Assembly: GCA_036388415.1 (NCBI GenBank)
Contig: DASVRW010000002.1
Span: 541,396-605,395 of the forward strand
Source of the DNA: Candidatus Saccharimonadales bacterium
GTDB taxonomy: Bacteria > Patescibacteriota > Saccharimonadia > Saccharimonadales > UBA4665
DNA length: 64,000 nucleotides
Direction of reading: 5' to 3'
The notes beneath the pieces are model-generated. The model saw only the letters and a program-made list of their open reading frames with translations. It searched no databases and was not told where the DNA came from. Positions 41,701 to 49,048 of this stretch are shown one piece after another; position 1 is the first letter of the stretch; each line of letters starts with the position of its first letter. The position numbers were made by a program, and so were the translations under genes.

Positions 41701-42943
41701 CCAAGGCGCCGACCTTGCTGAAATTTATTGTACGAACGACTCAGACATGGTCGCTGGCGACGCCGTATCAATCGATCCTGCCCTTCGCGCTGGTGTCCGT
41801 AAAACCACCAAGCCATATGACAACACCGCTATTGGCGTTATTTCTACGGCTCCTGGCCTGACGATCGGTACCGTCGAAGAAGAGTGTGCCAAGCCGGTGC
41901 TGGTAGCTCTTGCCGGACGTGTTCCGCTCAAAGTATCCCTCGAGAACGGCCCGATCAAATCCGGGGATTCACTTGCGGCTTCATCTATACCTGGCGTAGC
42001 CATGAAAGCCGTCAAAGCCGGTACCGTTATCGGCCAGGCACTAACAGCTTATGATGGCCAGCCTGCTGATGGCTACGTCGTCGCCTTCGTCCAAAACCAT
42101 GTCTCAAATGGTAGCTCCCTTGCCGAATTCATCCCCGGCCTCGACACGAACCAGGATGTACCCGTCAGCCAGCAAGCACTTGAATACTTACTCACCAAAA
42201 AGGACGAAGCCGTTGCTTCGCAGTACGTATCAGAGATTACAACCGACCGCGTGACTGCTGGTCTTGAAATAATTACTCCATCAGTCATCACTGATGCCCT
42301 GACGACCAATAGCATCGGCTCATCGGGTGGTGATATCTCTTTCATTCTCGGTGACAGCAACAAGCTCGTCGTCAAAGGCCGGGCTGGCGAACCAGCCTTC
42401 AGTATCGATGCCACCGGCAACGCCACCTTCGGTGTCAGCTTAGTCGCACTTGGCGACATCGAAGCTAAGGGCGGCCTGATCGTCGATGGCGACGCCCTCT
42501 TCAATGGCATTGCGACCTTCACTAAGCTGGCTCAGTTCCAGGGTGACATTGACGCTCTAGGCCGCGTCACCTTCAACAAAGACGCCGGTGGACTTGGACT
42601 CCTCACCAAGGGCGGCACCAGAGTCGACATCGTATTCGACAAGCCGTATGAGCGCCCACCGGTGGTTGCCGTGACGCTTGTCGCCGATCAGACGGTCCTA
42701 CCAAATGGCACCATCGAAGATAGTAAACTCAAGGAACAACGTCTCTTCGCCGCTGGTTACAGCTACCTGGTCTCGAATTCTACGACAAAAGGCTTTACAA
42801 TAGTACTCAACAAAAAGGCCTCCGAAAATCTCCAATTCAGCTGGAATGCCGTCGCTATCAAGGATCCCACGACAACAACCGGCGATGCAGACACCACCGA
42901 AGCACCGGCCGTTCTAACATCATCACTCGCAGAAGGACAATAG
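38789..42943 (+). CDS. Giant glycine-rich surface fibre protein
   Basis: A 1384-residue exported protein; AGGTGA before the ATG at 38789 decides the start. After a signal helix (YAAASIAFIAVLGLSYVG) comes a tail-fibre-like head (MNFQGKVVNSDGTNVTNG, VHLNSVAYALNADKVGG), beta repeats with many Thr/Ser, and a jelly-roll-like region around residues 370-535 (FEAAITGWTAANTTAPTR). A Gly-rich stretch follows at about 664-968, then a C-terminal module (KSGDSLAASSIPGVAMKAV; IVFDKPYERPPVVAVTL). The head and tip resemble phage and bacterial tail-fibre proteins. The tip is shared with 17158-18141 and the GDSL-type segment with 23464-24300. I infer a long cell-surface fibre or adhesin. The next gene starts four bases after the stop. 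Confidence 0.8.
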   Translation: MLRWVQGNKYLRYAAASIAFIAVLGLSYVGTNQTASALPNPNMMNFQGKVVNSDGTNVTNGSYTFRFRLYTSTAPTDAANVCSANSCKWEESKTVTVTNGVFQTELGDTTTMIDVSLYTDLYLGVRFNNDAAGEMTPRVHLNSVAYALNADKVGGIGAAGFVQLGATQSGNINIGTGTITSGNINSQTIGTAANFTGTLTIQGANALALGTSSTNNASILFRSSGGANTITLTAPTTNPTSSYVLRLPTTAPALSQCLQNDGTTIGQLTFGSCGSGGGGDSISVNGTAATDANFLNTTATGTVTGTTFTLNTGATPNTVAVAIGNASTTTAGAVTNAAQTFAGDKTFQSTTNSTTAFRVQNSSGSDILSVDTTDTNLIANNPGFEAAITGWTAANTTAPTRVTTTEYLGIASGAVTAVTAAGEGFRQVLASALPNGTYTISWYDKLISGPAFTDVRAAYSATGGAAVDCTGQNSAVVVTTGWTRHWCQITVSGASASNFITIRQVGASAARTWNIDAVQLELGAAPTAYGAGTLSINSNIISPINFKNAEDSTTAFQIQSSNGTNLATFDTLNKGLTFQGDINLNAQTDIRFADTDSSNWVALQAPDTVTSNVTWKLPSADAAGCLKSDGSGNLSISPCGDTNVQTLSANGFFTIPVNGLITILEAWGGGGGGAGGTGNSLAASRSGGGGGGGGAYNTTTIVPSSLGLPNANIPVTVGGGGTAGNGGTTNLGTVGGAGGQTCLSSTSSCGGTMFIQTFGGGGGASVAVGNGGGGGGGSQAVGGNSTSVTGGTGGGPGGSGATASNAAFGGGGGSTATTGTFTVGTGVMGGGGGGASTTTGVNNSGPGGGSYQGGAGGGGGASTPITTYVQRSGGQGGRSPILSGGGGGGTAGSTAGQAGGPGSSGVGGGGDGGGGGGSTGAVSGVGGAGGVGGTRGGGGGGGGASAGTGTQVGGAGGVGGSGFFRATTLRGQGADLAEIYCTNDSDMVAGDAVSIDPALRAGVRKTTKPYDNTAIGVISTAPGLTIGTVEEECAKPVLVALAGRVPLKVSLENGPIKSGDSLAASSIPGVAMKAVKAGTVIGQALTAYDGQPADGYVVAFVQNHVSNGSSLAEFIPGLDTNQDVPVSQQALEYLLTKKDEAVASQYVSEITTDRVTAGLEIITPSVITDALTTNSIGSSGGDISFILGDSNKLVVKGRAGEPAFSIDATGNATFGVSLVALGDIEAKGGLIVDGDALFNGIATFTKLAQFQGDIDALGRVTFNKDAGGLGLLTKGGTRVDIVFDKPYERPPVVAVTLVADQTVLPNGTIEDSKLKEQRLFAAGYSYLVSNSTTKGFTIVLNKKASENLQFSWNAVAIKDPTTTTGDADTTEAPAVLTSSLAEGQ
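40780..41690 (+). repeat. Glycine-rich low-complexity coding segment
   Basis: About 900 bases made mostly of GGT/GGC/GGA codons in blocks of four to six Gly separated by Ala, Ser, Thr or Val. The codons vary, so it is not a simple tandem repeat, but it is prone to slippage and misassembly. Confidence 0.8.
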
Positions 42944-42947
42944 ACAT

Positions 42948-43514
42948 ATGAGCAAGAAGAAATCCAAATCACAGGCGAGCGACACCAGCCCGCTTCCTCC
43001 GCAGCAGCCCATCCAAACCAATCCACCACGAGCCATTGATAATTCTGCCCGTCAAAATCCCCGTCAGCAACAATCGTTCTCCCCACGCTCACAGCAACAG
43101 CGCGATCAGGCACCCCGGCCACAACGCCGATCGACGCTGCGCTGGGTTCTGAGCTCCCGCGCCCTACAACTACTCGTCATCGGTCTGCTGATTGCCCTAC
43201 CGAGCTACTATTTTTATAACCAAGGCAAGAAAGTCGAGAGCCAAACCAATAGCCCGGCCCAAAACAACCTGCAGACAACTGCCGAAGTCGTGAAGCAAGT
43301 CAGCAAGCACATTTTACTACCTTCTGGCGAGCAACCAACCGTCGCTACCGTATCCGACGCCAGCAAAGTTCGCAATCAAGCCTTCTTCACTAACGCCGCC
43401 AGCGGCGATAAAGTCCTTGTGTACGCCCAGGCCAAAAAAGCCTACCTCTACCGCCCCAGCATCGATCGCATGATCGAGGTTGCTCCACTAGCTCCGAATA
43501 AAACCACACCATAA
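42948..43514 (+). CDS. Membrane-tethered protein, partner of the fibre gene
   Basis: A 188-residue protein. The first 65 residues are cytoplasmic, Pro/Gln/Arg-rich and probably disordered. One transmembrane helix follows (about 68-88, ALQLLVIGLLIALPSYYFY), then an extracellular domain with HILLPSGEQPTVATVSD, QAFFTNAASGDKVLVYAQA and KAYLYRPSIDRMIEV. No family name can be given, though the domain looks compact and conserved. Four bases separate it from the fibre gene, and AAGGA for it lies inside that gene's end. I infer that it works with the fibre at the cell surface. Confidence 0.7.
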   Translation: MSKKKSKSQASDTSPLPPQQPIQTNPPRAIDNSARQNPRQQQSFSPRSQQQRDQAPRPQRRSTLRWVLSSRALQLLVIGLLIALPSYYFYNQGKKVESQTNSPAQNNLQTTAEVVKQVSKHILLPSGEQPTVATVSDASKVRNQAFFTNAASGDKVLVYAQAKKAYLYRPSIDRMIEVAPLAPNKTTP

Positions 43515-43576
43515 TTCACTGATATATCCACAGATTATAATGCTTATGATTTGCAGTAATCACACAGTGTAAATGA

Positions 43577-43582
43577 TACAAT
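43577..43582 (+). promoter_or_regulatory. Extended -10 giving leaderless start at 43589
   Basis: TGATACAAT with TACAAT at 43577-43582; the ATG is six bases on. Confidence 0.5.
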
Positions 43583-43588
43583 ACGGTT

Positions 43589-45892
43589 ATGTATAAACTG
43601 AGTGGGATTATATCGAGGCCGTTTACATTTGTAATCTTGTCGGTTCTTACCATCAGTACCATTATCCCGGCGACCGTCTACGGTGATATCGATGCCTGCT
43701 CAGCGCTATTTTCAGGATCCAGTATAACGCCCGGCACGCAGAGCAACCTGAACATACAGGTCAACAACGAAAGCAATAATCCTATCAACTGGATCCGCGT
43801 TGTGCGGCCGAACAATAATTTCGTCATTTCCGGCGCCAGCTCAGAAGATTGGGCAGCCAATTTCGCTGATGATGCCGCCGTATTTAGCGGCAGCTCACTA
43901 GATCCGAGCACGGCATACAACCGGCTGTATCTGTCGGTTGACGCCGCTGCCAATGAAACACCGCCTGCAACCTGGCTGATACAAGTCTCCGACGATCCGG
44001 GCGGCAATAATCCATTTACCTGCGCTAATGGCGGTCTGGATTTGGCCATCAGCGACGGCGCGGCGCCGACATTTTCAGACATTATCGTCGAGAATGTCGA
44101 TACCAGGTCGGCGATTATTACCTGGACATCAGATCAGCCGTCAAACGGACAAGTGTTTTATGGCAAGACAAGTCAGTATGGTAGTGCCTCGGCACTCAGT
44201 AGCACCTACACAACCAGCCATACGGCTACGTTGTCAGGTTTAACACCGAATAGCGCCTATCATTTTAAGATCGCCGGCACTGACGCTGCTGACAGTAGCA
44301 GTACATCCGGCGACAATACCTTTGTGACGCTCTATGAACCGCCCGGCAGTGTCGCGACCACACCGCAGGTCATTAATAACAACTCCGGCGGCGGCAGTCT
44401 GAGCAATTTTGGCATTGCGCTCAAAACCACGCCAACCGAGAAAGTAGTACCAACCATTGCAACCAAAACTGACTTCACGAAGCCCTTCAAAGTCGCTCCA
44501 CTCGTTACCGGAACAGCGCAGGACAATGAGTCAGTCGCCATTATCGAATACTCAATGAACGACGGCAAAGACTGGCTACCAGTAGACGCCGCACCGGGCA
44601 TTGGAGGTAAATCCGTAAGTTACAGCTTTACGCCAATGGGACTCGAAGACGGCAATTACAACTTGCTCGTCCGGGCCATTGATACATCCGCGAATGTCGG
44701 CACGACAACTGCCGTTACCATGATCATTGACCGGCTCGATCCGCTGGTCGGCGGTATTGTCGTATCGCAGGGTCCCCAGGTCATATCACCCGCTAGTGAC
44801 GGAACTATCTCCGCCATGGCCGGTGTCAGCCAAAGAATTACCGTCAGCGCCGTTGGCGGCCCAACAAAAATCACGCTTGTTGCCGCCCAAACAGACGGCC
44901 AGCCAGGCGGTGGCACGACCGGCAAAAACGCTCAGCCGCAGTCGTTTTATCTGACAAAATCTAGCGATACTGGCCTATGGATGGGTGACGTCAATTTCAG
45001 CTCGGCTGGTCGTTATGACATCGTAGCCACTGCCGTTGATGGTGCTGGCAACCGTACCGCCCGCGTCCTCAGCGCCGCACAGGTCGCCAGCCCTGCACAA
45101 ACGATCGACGAACGGACGATGGCCGGAGTTATCAGCAAGGTCACGCTGTACTACCAGGAGCCTGCCTCCAAAACCTGGGTTATTTGGGATGCCGCTGGCT
45201 ACAGTCAATCAAATCCGCAGGTCACTGATAGCAACGGTTACTTCAAATATTTCCTGCCGGCTGGAAAATATTACATCCGGTCCGAAGCTAAGAATTACAA
45301 AACCCTTATTAGCAGCATATTTCAAATTAAGCAATCTCAGGCATTCAGTAGCACGCTAACACTGAAACCACTCCATAAAATTGGTGTCGGCAAGGCAAGC
45401 GTATCATTTCCGTTGCTGGCAGCCCAAAACATGACTCTACAAAATGGCCAACAAAATCAAAATAACCAATCTACGAAAGTCCGTGATGCCGTAATCGACA
45501 AAACAGCACCCGACTTTACGCTTAAGGACACCAACAACGCTACCGTATACACCGCCGACCTGCTCGGCCGACCCACGCTGATATCAATTGCTTCGACCTG
45601 GATGCCCGCCGCCAGCGAACAGCTGGGTACGCTCGACGAACTACAGCGCAATAAAGACATTAATATTATCCCCGTCGCGTTGCAGGAAAACATCAACAAG
45701 ACGCGGGCCTACACAGCAATAGCCGGACTGGATCTGCGTTGGCTAGCCGATCCTGACAGTACGCTCACCACCAAATACGACATTTCAAATCTCCCGATGC
45801 ATTATTTCCTCGACCGCAAAGGCGTGGTCCGGCAGATAGAAACAGGCGTTGTCACTAAACAGCGAATAATCGACATATTATCAAGCTATTAA
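43589..45892 (+). CDS. Secreted multi-Ig protein with a cysteine-less TlpA-like domain
   Basis: A 767-residue exported protein: signal peptide (residues 1-32), a beta domain with two Cys, a purple-acid-phosphatase-type fibronectin domain (about 165-250, SAIITWTSDQPSNGQVFYG), two Ig-like domains (300-395 and 400-505), a carboxypeptidase-regulatory-like domain (515-600), and a C-terminal redoxin domain (625-767; APDFTLKDTNNATVYTADLL). The place of the redox W-C-x-x-C motif reads STWMPAASEQL, so both cysteines are gone, while YDISNLPMHYFLDRKG with its cis-Pro is kept. The protein is therefore probably not an oxidoreductase. No anchor is seen at either end apart from the signal. The start is set by a TACAAT box. 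Confidence 0.78.
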   Translation: MYKLSGIISRPFTFVILSVLTISTIIPATVYGDIDACSALFSGSSITPGTQSNLNIQVNNESNNPINWIRVVRPNNNFVISGASSEDWAANFADDAAVFSGSSLDPSTAYNRLYLSVDAAANETPPATWLIQVSDDPGGNNPFTCANGGLDLAISDGAAPTFSDIIVENVDTRSAIITWTSDQPSNGQVFYGKTSQYGSASALSSTYTTSHTATLSGLTPNSAYHFKIAGTDAADSSSTSGDNTFVTLYEPPGSVATTPQVINNNSGGGSLSNFGIALKTTPTEKVVPTIATKTDFTKPFKVAPLVTGTAQDNESVAIIEYSMNDGKDWLPVDAAPGIGGKSVSYSFTPMGLEDGNYNLLVRAIDTSANVGTTTAVTMIIDRLDPLVGGIVVSQGPQVISPASDGTISAMAGVSQRITVSAVGGPTKITLVAAQTDGQPGGGTTGKNAQPQSFYLTKSSDTGLWMGDVNFSSAGRYDIVATAVDGAGNRTARVLSAAQVASPAQTIDERTMAGVISKVTLYYQEPASKTWVIWDAAGYSQSNPQVTDSNGYFKYFLPAGKYYIRSEAKNYKTLISSIFQIKQSQAFSSTLTLKPLHKIGVGKASVSFPLLAAQNMTLQNGQQNQNNQSTKVRDAVIDKTAPDFTLKDTNNATVYTADLLGRPTLISIASTWMPAASEQLGTLDELQRNKDINIIPVALQENINKTRAYTAIAGLDLRWLADPDSTLTTKYDISNLPMHYFLDRKGVVRQIETGVVTKQRIIDILSSY

Positions 45893-45913
45893 GCAGCAAA
45901 GCTCAAGAATCAT

Positions 45914-45991
45914 ATGAAAAAGCTCATGGTTACTATATCATTAGGTAGAAGCAACACGTCACCGGCCAGCAGTGCCAGGGAACAAAAGTAA
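45914..45991 (+). CDS. Possible 25-residue leader peptide
   Basis: An ATG at 45914 opens MKKLMVTISLGRSNTSP and stops five bases before the Cache receptor gene. The Shine-Dalgarno sequence is weak. It may be chance, or a coupling peptide. Confidence 0.2.
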   Translation: MKKLMVTISLGRSNTSPASSAREQK

Positions 45992-45996
45992 CTCAT

Positions 45997-47784
45997 ATGG
46001 TGCCGCTACAATTTTTTGGTCAAAACATCCACTTCGCAATCAGTCTGTTTGCGGCCCTAGTGTTTTTCGCCGTTTTTTGGCTTGAATTCGACGCCTGGCT
46101 CGCCAAGCGCGCACCGAAGGAACTAATACAGTGGTCGAGCTTCCTGCTCATTGCCCTGTCATTCTTATTCAGCGCGACCATCATCGAGCAGTCAGTACTT
46201 GGCCAGTCGTTTTTCGGTAGTCTGTCAGAGACAATTGCATTTGTCCTGCGGGCACTCGGCTATATCGGCATTATCATCGCCCAGTTACTTGACCCACTCC
46301 AAAAAATACCCGAGCTGAAGGGCGTCCAGGCAGAAGAATTCGTGGATACGCCTGCCCCCGTAGCATCTGAGCAACCTAAGTCCGCGTCTCTCACCCCTGC
46401 CCCACTCACCCACGCTCAATCTGTCTCCGCTTTGCCGACTTCCGAGTCTGGAGTGCAAGTAGCAGTTCATCCGCATTCGACGCCTGCTGGTCACATCCAC
46501 AAGAAACCTGCCAAAAAGCCTGCAAAGCGCATGCAAGCAGTCGGCTTTGCCAGCTTGCCAAACGTAGCCCAATTATTACTACCACTTAGCGCACTGGCGA
46601 TCGCTGCACTCTACTGGCGCCGGGCGACAACTGGGCTGGAGCGGCACTACAAGCCAGTGGCTATCTCATTTGGACTATTGTTTCTGTACGAAACGCTGGC
46701 ATTGACCAGCCTCTGGCAAGACAGTAGCAACCCGCAGGTCGCGGCACTGGTGGCAGCATTTGGGCCACTTTGGATCGTGCAGCAGCTTGTTCTACTGGCA
46801 GCCGTCATCGTACTCGGCCGATGGGTGTGGCAGTATTTAACTCGCCGTTTCCTATCGCAACTATTTATGATCTTCACCTCACTGACGCTGGCAATCTTCT
46901 TGCTCACAACAATCAGCTTTACCTTCTTGCTCGTAAGCAATATTCAGAAATCCAGCCTTGATAACCTCAAGACGGCCGCCGCCGTACTTGGCTATGCAAT
47001 CGACGGCAAAAAAGCTGAGACGCTCGCCAATACACAATCAATCGCCGAAAATCCTGATATCGCCAGAGCCGTCAGTGCCAAAGACCACACTGCGCTGATC
47101 GGCCTCACCCAGTCCTTCCTTCGTGACAAAAAGCAGTCCTCACTGCTCATTACGAACGACAGCGGCCAGGTGCTGCTGCGTGCCGAGGATCCGGACCGCT
47201 ATGGTGATTCGGTGTCGTCAGATACACTTGTGCGGCGGGCACTGATCGGCCAGCCCAGCTCGAGCGTCACCAGCCGCGAAGGCGTGCTGGCGCCAGTCAT
47301 CTACATTAAGTCCACTATTCCGATCCGTGAGCCAGGTGGACGGGTTGTCGGTACCGCTACGGCTAGCCTGGTTGCCGACAATGCCTTTGTCGATGGCATC
47401 AAGCGCTCGACAGGGCTCGATAGTGCTATATACGCCGGCAGCATCCGTTCAGCAACGACGTTCGTCGCGCCAGACGGCGTGTCGCGCTGGATCGGTGTCA
47501 AAGAAACCAGCAGCGAAGTACAAAATACTGTTCTCAAACAACGACGCACCTTCCAGGGGCCGATCGAAGTACAAAACCGGGGTTACCTCGCCGTGTACGC
47601 TCCGCTCAAAGACATCGACAACACCGTCATTGGTATGTTGTTTATCGGCCAGCCGAAGTCAAATATACTGCAAGCCGCCGGACGATCCATAGAACTTACC
47701 TTCGCAGTCACGGCACTTTTGCTGATTCTATCTATTATTCCTGCCTACCTCATCGCGAAATACCTGGCATATCAGCTGGAATAA
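45997..47784 (+). CDS. Membrane receptor with Cache-type sensor and no output domain
   Basis: A 595-residue protein. Two or three helices form an N-terminal membrane part (residues 10-110), followed by a Pro/Ala/His-rich cytoplasmic linker, three more helices (about 190-290), a further helix (SQLFMIFTSLTLAIFLLTTI), an extracellular double-Cache-like domain (about 320-565; LLITNDSGQVLLRAEDP, GYLAVYAPLKDIDNTVIGM), and a final helix. It stops five residues after that helix, exactly where a HAMP domain and kinase would begin in a normal receptor. No output module follows in any frame. I infer that it signals through the kinase at 49049 or by lateral contact. Confidence 0.75.
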   Translation: MVPLQFFGQNIHFAISLFAALVFFAVFWLEFDAWLAKRAPKELIQWSSFLLIALSFLFSATIIEQSVLGQSFFGSLSETIAFVLRALGYIGIIIAQLLDPLQKIPELKGVQAEEFVDTPAPVASEQPKSASLTPAPLTHAQSVSALPTSESGVQVAVHPHSTPAGHIHKKPAKKPAKRMQAVGFASLPNVAQLLLPLSALAIAALYWRRATTGLERHYKPVAISFGLLFLYETLALTSLWQDSSNPQVAALVAAFGPLWIVQQLVLLAAVIVLGRWVWQYLTRRFLSQLFMIFTSLTLAIFLLTTISFTFLLVSNIQKSSLDNLKTAAAVLGYAIDGKKAETLANTQSIAENPDIARAVSAKDHTALIGLTQSFLRDKKQSSLLITNDSGQVLLRAEDPDRYGDSVSSDTLVRRALIGQPSSSVTSREGVLAPVIYIKSTIPIREPGGRVVGTATASLVADNAFVDGIKRSTGLDSAIYAGSIRSATTFVAPDGVSRWIGVKETSSEVQNTVLKQRRTFQGPIEVQNRGYLAVYAPLKDIDNTVIGMLFIGQPKSNILQAAGRSIELTFAVTALLLILSIIPAYLIAKYLAYQLE

Positions 47785-47883
47785 CAAGACATATCTTCAA
47801 ATAAACGCCGGGTAGGCATAAATAGTTCCTGCAGCATGCATATGGTAGGATATAAGCACTAGCACTTCGACAAGACAATCATT

Positions 47884-49035
47884 ATGAATACAGAGACCGC
47901 TAGTCAAATCGCCGAAAAGGAGCAGTCGAGAGATACGACTAGTCAGTTTAATGCAGCCAGTCCCACTGATACGCCTGTTGAAGATCGTCCACCTCAAACA
48001 AAACGCATGCCGCGCAAAATATTTGCTGCTATTCTCTTTATTATTTTGTTGACTGGCATAGGAATATATTCGTTAAGCAACCGCACATCACCGCCATCGG
48101 CAACAACAGCTAACACACCAAAGCTATATCATGTTGGTATACTAAGTGCTCTCGATTTTTTTGCCCCAACGACTGAAGGCTTCAAGCAAAGAATGACTCA
48201 ACTTGGATACATAGAAGGTAAAAACATTGTATACGACATACGCCGAGCCGACAGGCCTGTTGGGAATCAATCGATCATCAAAGATTTTGTTGACGCCAAA
48301 GTAGACCTTATATTAGCCTTTCCTACCGAGGCGGCAATAGAGGCCAAAGCCGGAACAAAAGGCACGAGCATTCCAGTCGTCTCTGGCAATACGATCATAG
48401 AAGGAAGCAGCCTGGTAGATAGCCTGCAGCGTCCCGGCGGCAATATTACCGGGGTTAGATTTCCTGCTCCTGAAATAGCATTAAAACGTCTTGAACTGAT
48501 GCAGCAAATTGCACCAAAAGCCAAACGTCTAATGGTGCCGTACCTCAAAGATTATCCCTCGATATCTGCTGCATTTGCAGCCATCGAACCAGCAGCCGCC
48601 GCCGCCGGAATAAAGCTCATAAAAGTTCCTTTAAACACGACTGATCCTACCGATCTCAAAGCCTACCTTAGTTCGTTACCTGCTAAAGGAAACGTTGGAT
48701 TTGATGGTATCTTATTTATACCAGAGCCAGTCGCCGCTCTCCCTTCTACGGTGGGAATACTATGCGACTATGCCGCAGTTCACTTACTGCCAGTAGGCGG
48801 TGGTGCACTAACGAGCACTGACCGTGGAGCCATTTTTACTATTGGGCCAAACTCATTTGAGGTCGGCAAACTTGCAGCACCATTAGCCGTCAAAATATTT
48901 ACAGGTACCAAGGCCGGTGATATTCCGATTGTCAGTCCTGAAAATGAATTAAAGTTCAATATAAAAGCGGCTCAAAGGCTCGGGCTGACCATCGATGAAA
49001 GCCTGCTCAGTACCGCAACTAGTATAGTCCGCTAA
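47884..49035 (+). CDS. Membrane-tethered ABC-type substrate-binding protein
   Basis: A 383-residue protein with a cytoplasmic N-terminus of 45 residues, one helix (about 46-66, IFAAILFIILLTGIGIYSL), and an ABC_sub_bind (PF04392-type, TrpX-like) binding domain: YHVGILSALDFFAPTTEGFK, VDLILAFPTEAAIEAKAGT, PGGNITGVRFPAPEIALK, and NELKFNIKAAQRLGLTID. Such domains bind amino acids or similar small ligands. There is no permease or ATPase in the window. It lies 13 bases before a Cache histidine kinase, so I infer a receptor rather than a transport role. Confidence 0.8.
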   Translation: MNTETASQIAEKEQSRDTTSQFNAASPTDTPVEDRPPQTKRMPRKIFAAILFIILLTGIGIYSLSNRTSPPSATTANTPKLYHVGILSALDFFAPTTEGFKQRMTQLGYIEGKNIVYDIRRADRPVGNQSIIKDFVDAKVDLILAFPTEAAIEAKAGTKGTSIPVVSGNTIIEGSSLVDSLQRPGGNITGVRFPAPEIALKRLELMQQIAPKAKRLMVPYLKDYPSISAAFAAIEPAAAAAGIKLIKVPLNTTDPTDLKAYLSSLPAKGNVGFDGILFIPEPVAALPSTVGILCDYAAVHLLPVGGGALTSTDRGAIFTIGPNSFEVGKLAAPLAVKIFTGTKAGDIPIVSPENELKFNIKAAQRLGLTIDESLLSTATSIVR

Positions 49036-49048
49036 CGAGAAGTTAATT

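Noticed and set aside
38789-42943. A prophage, suggested by tail-fibre-like modules
   Set aside because: There are no capsid, terminase, portal, lysis or integrase genes nearby, and the protein has an N-terminal signal peptide.
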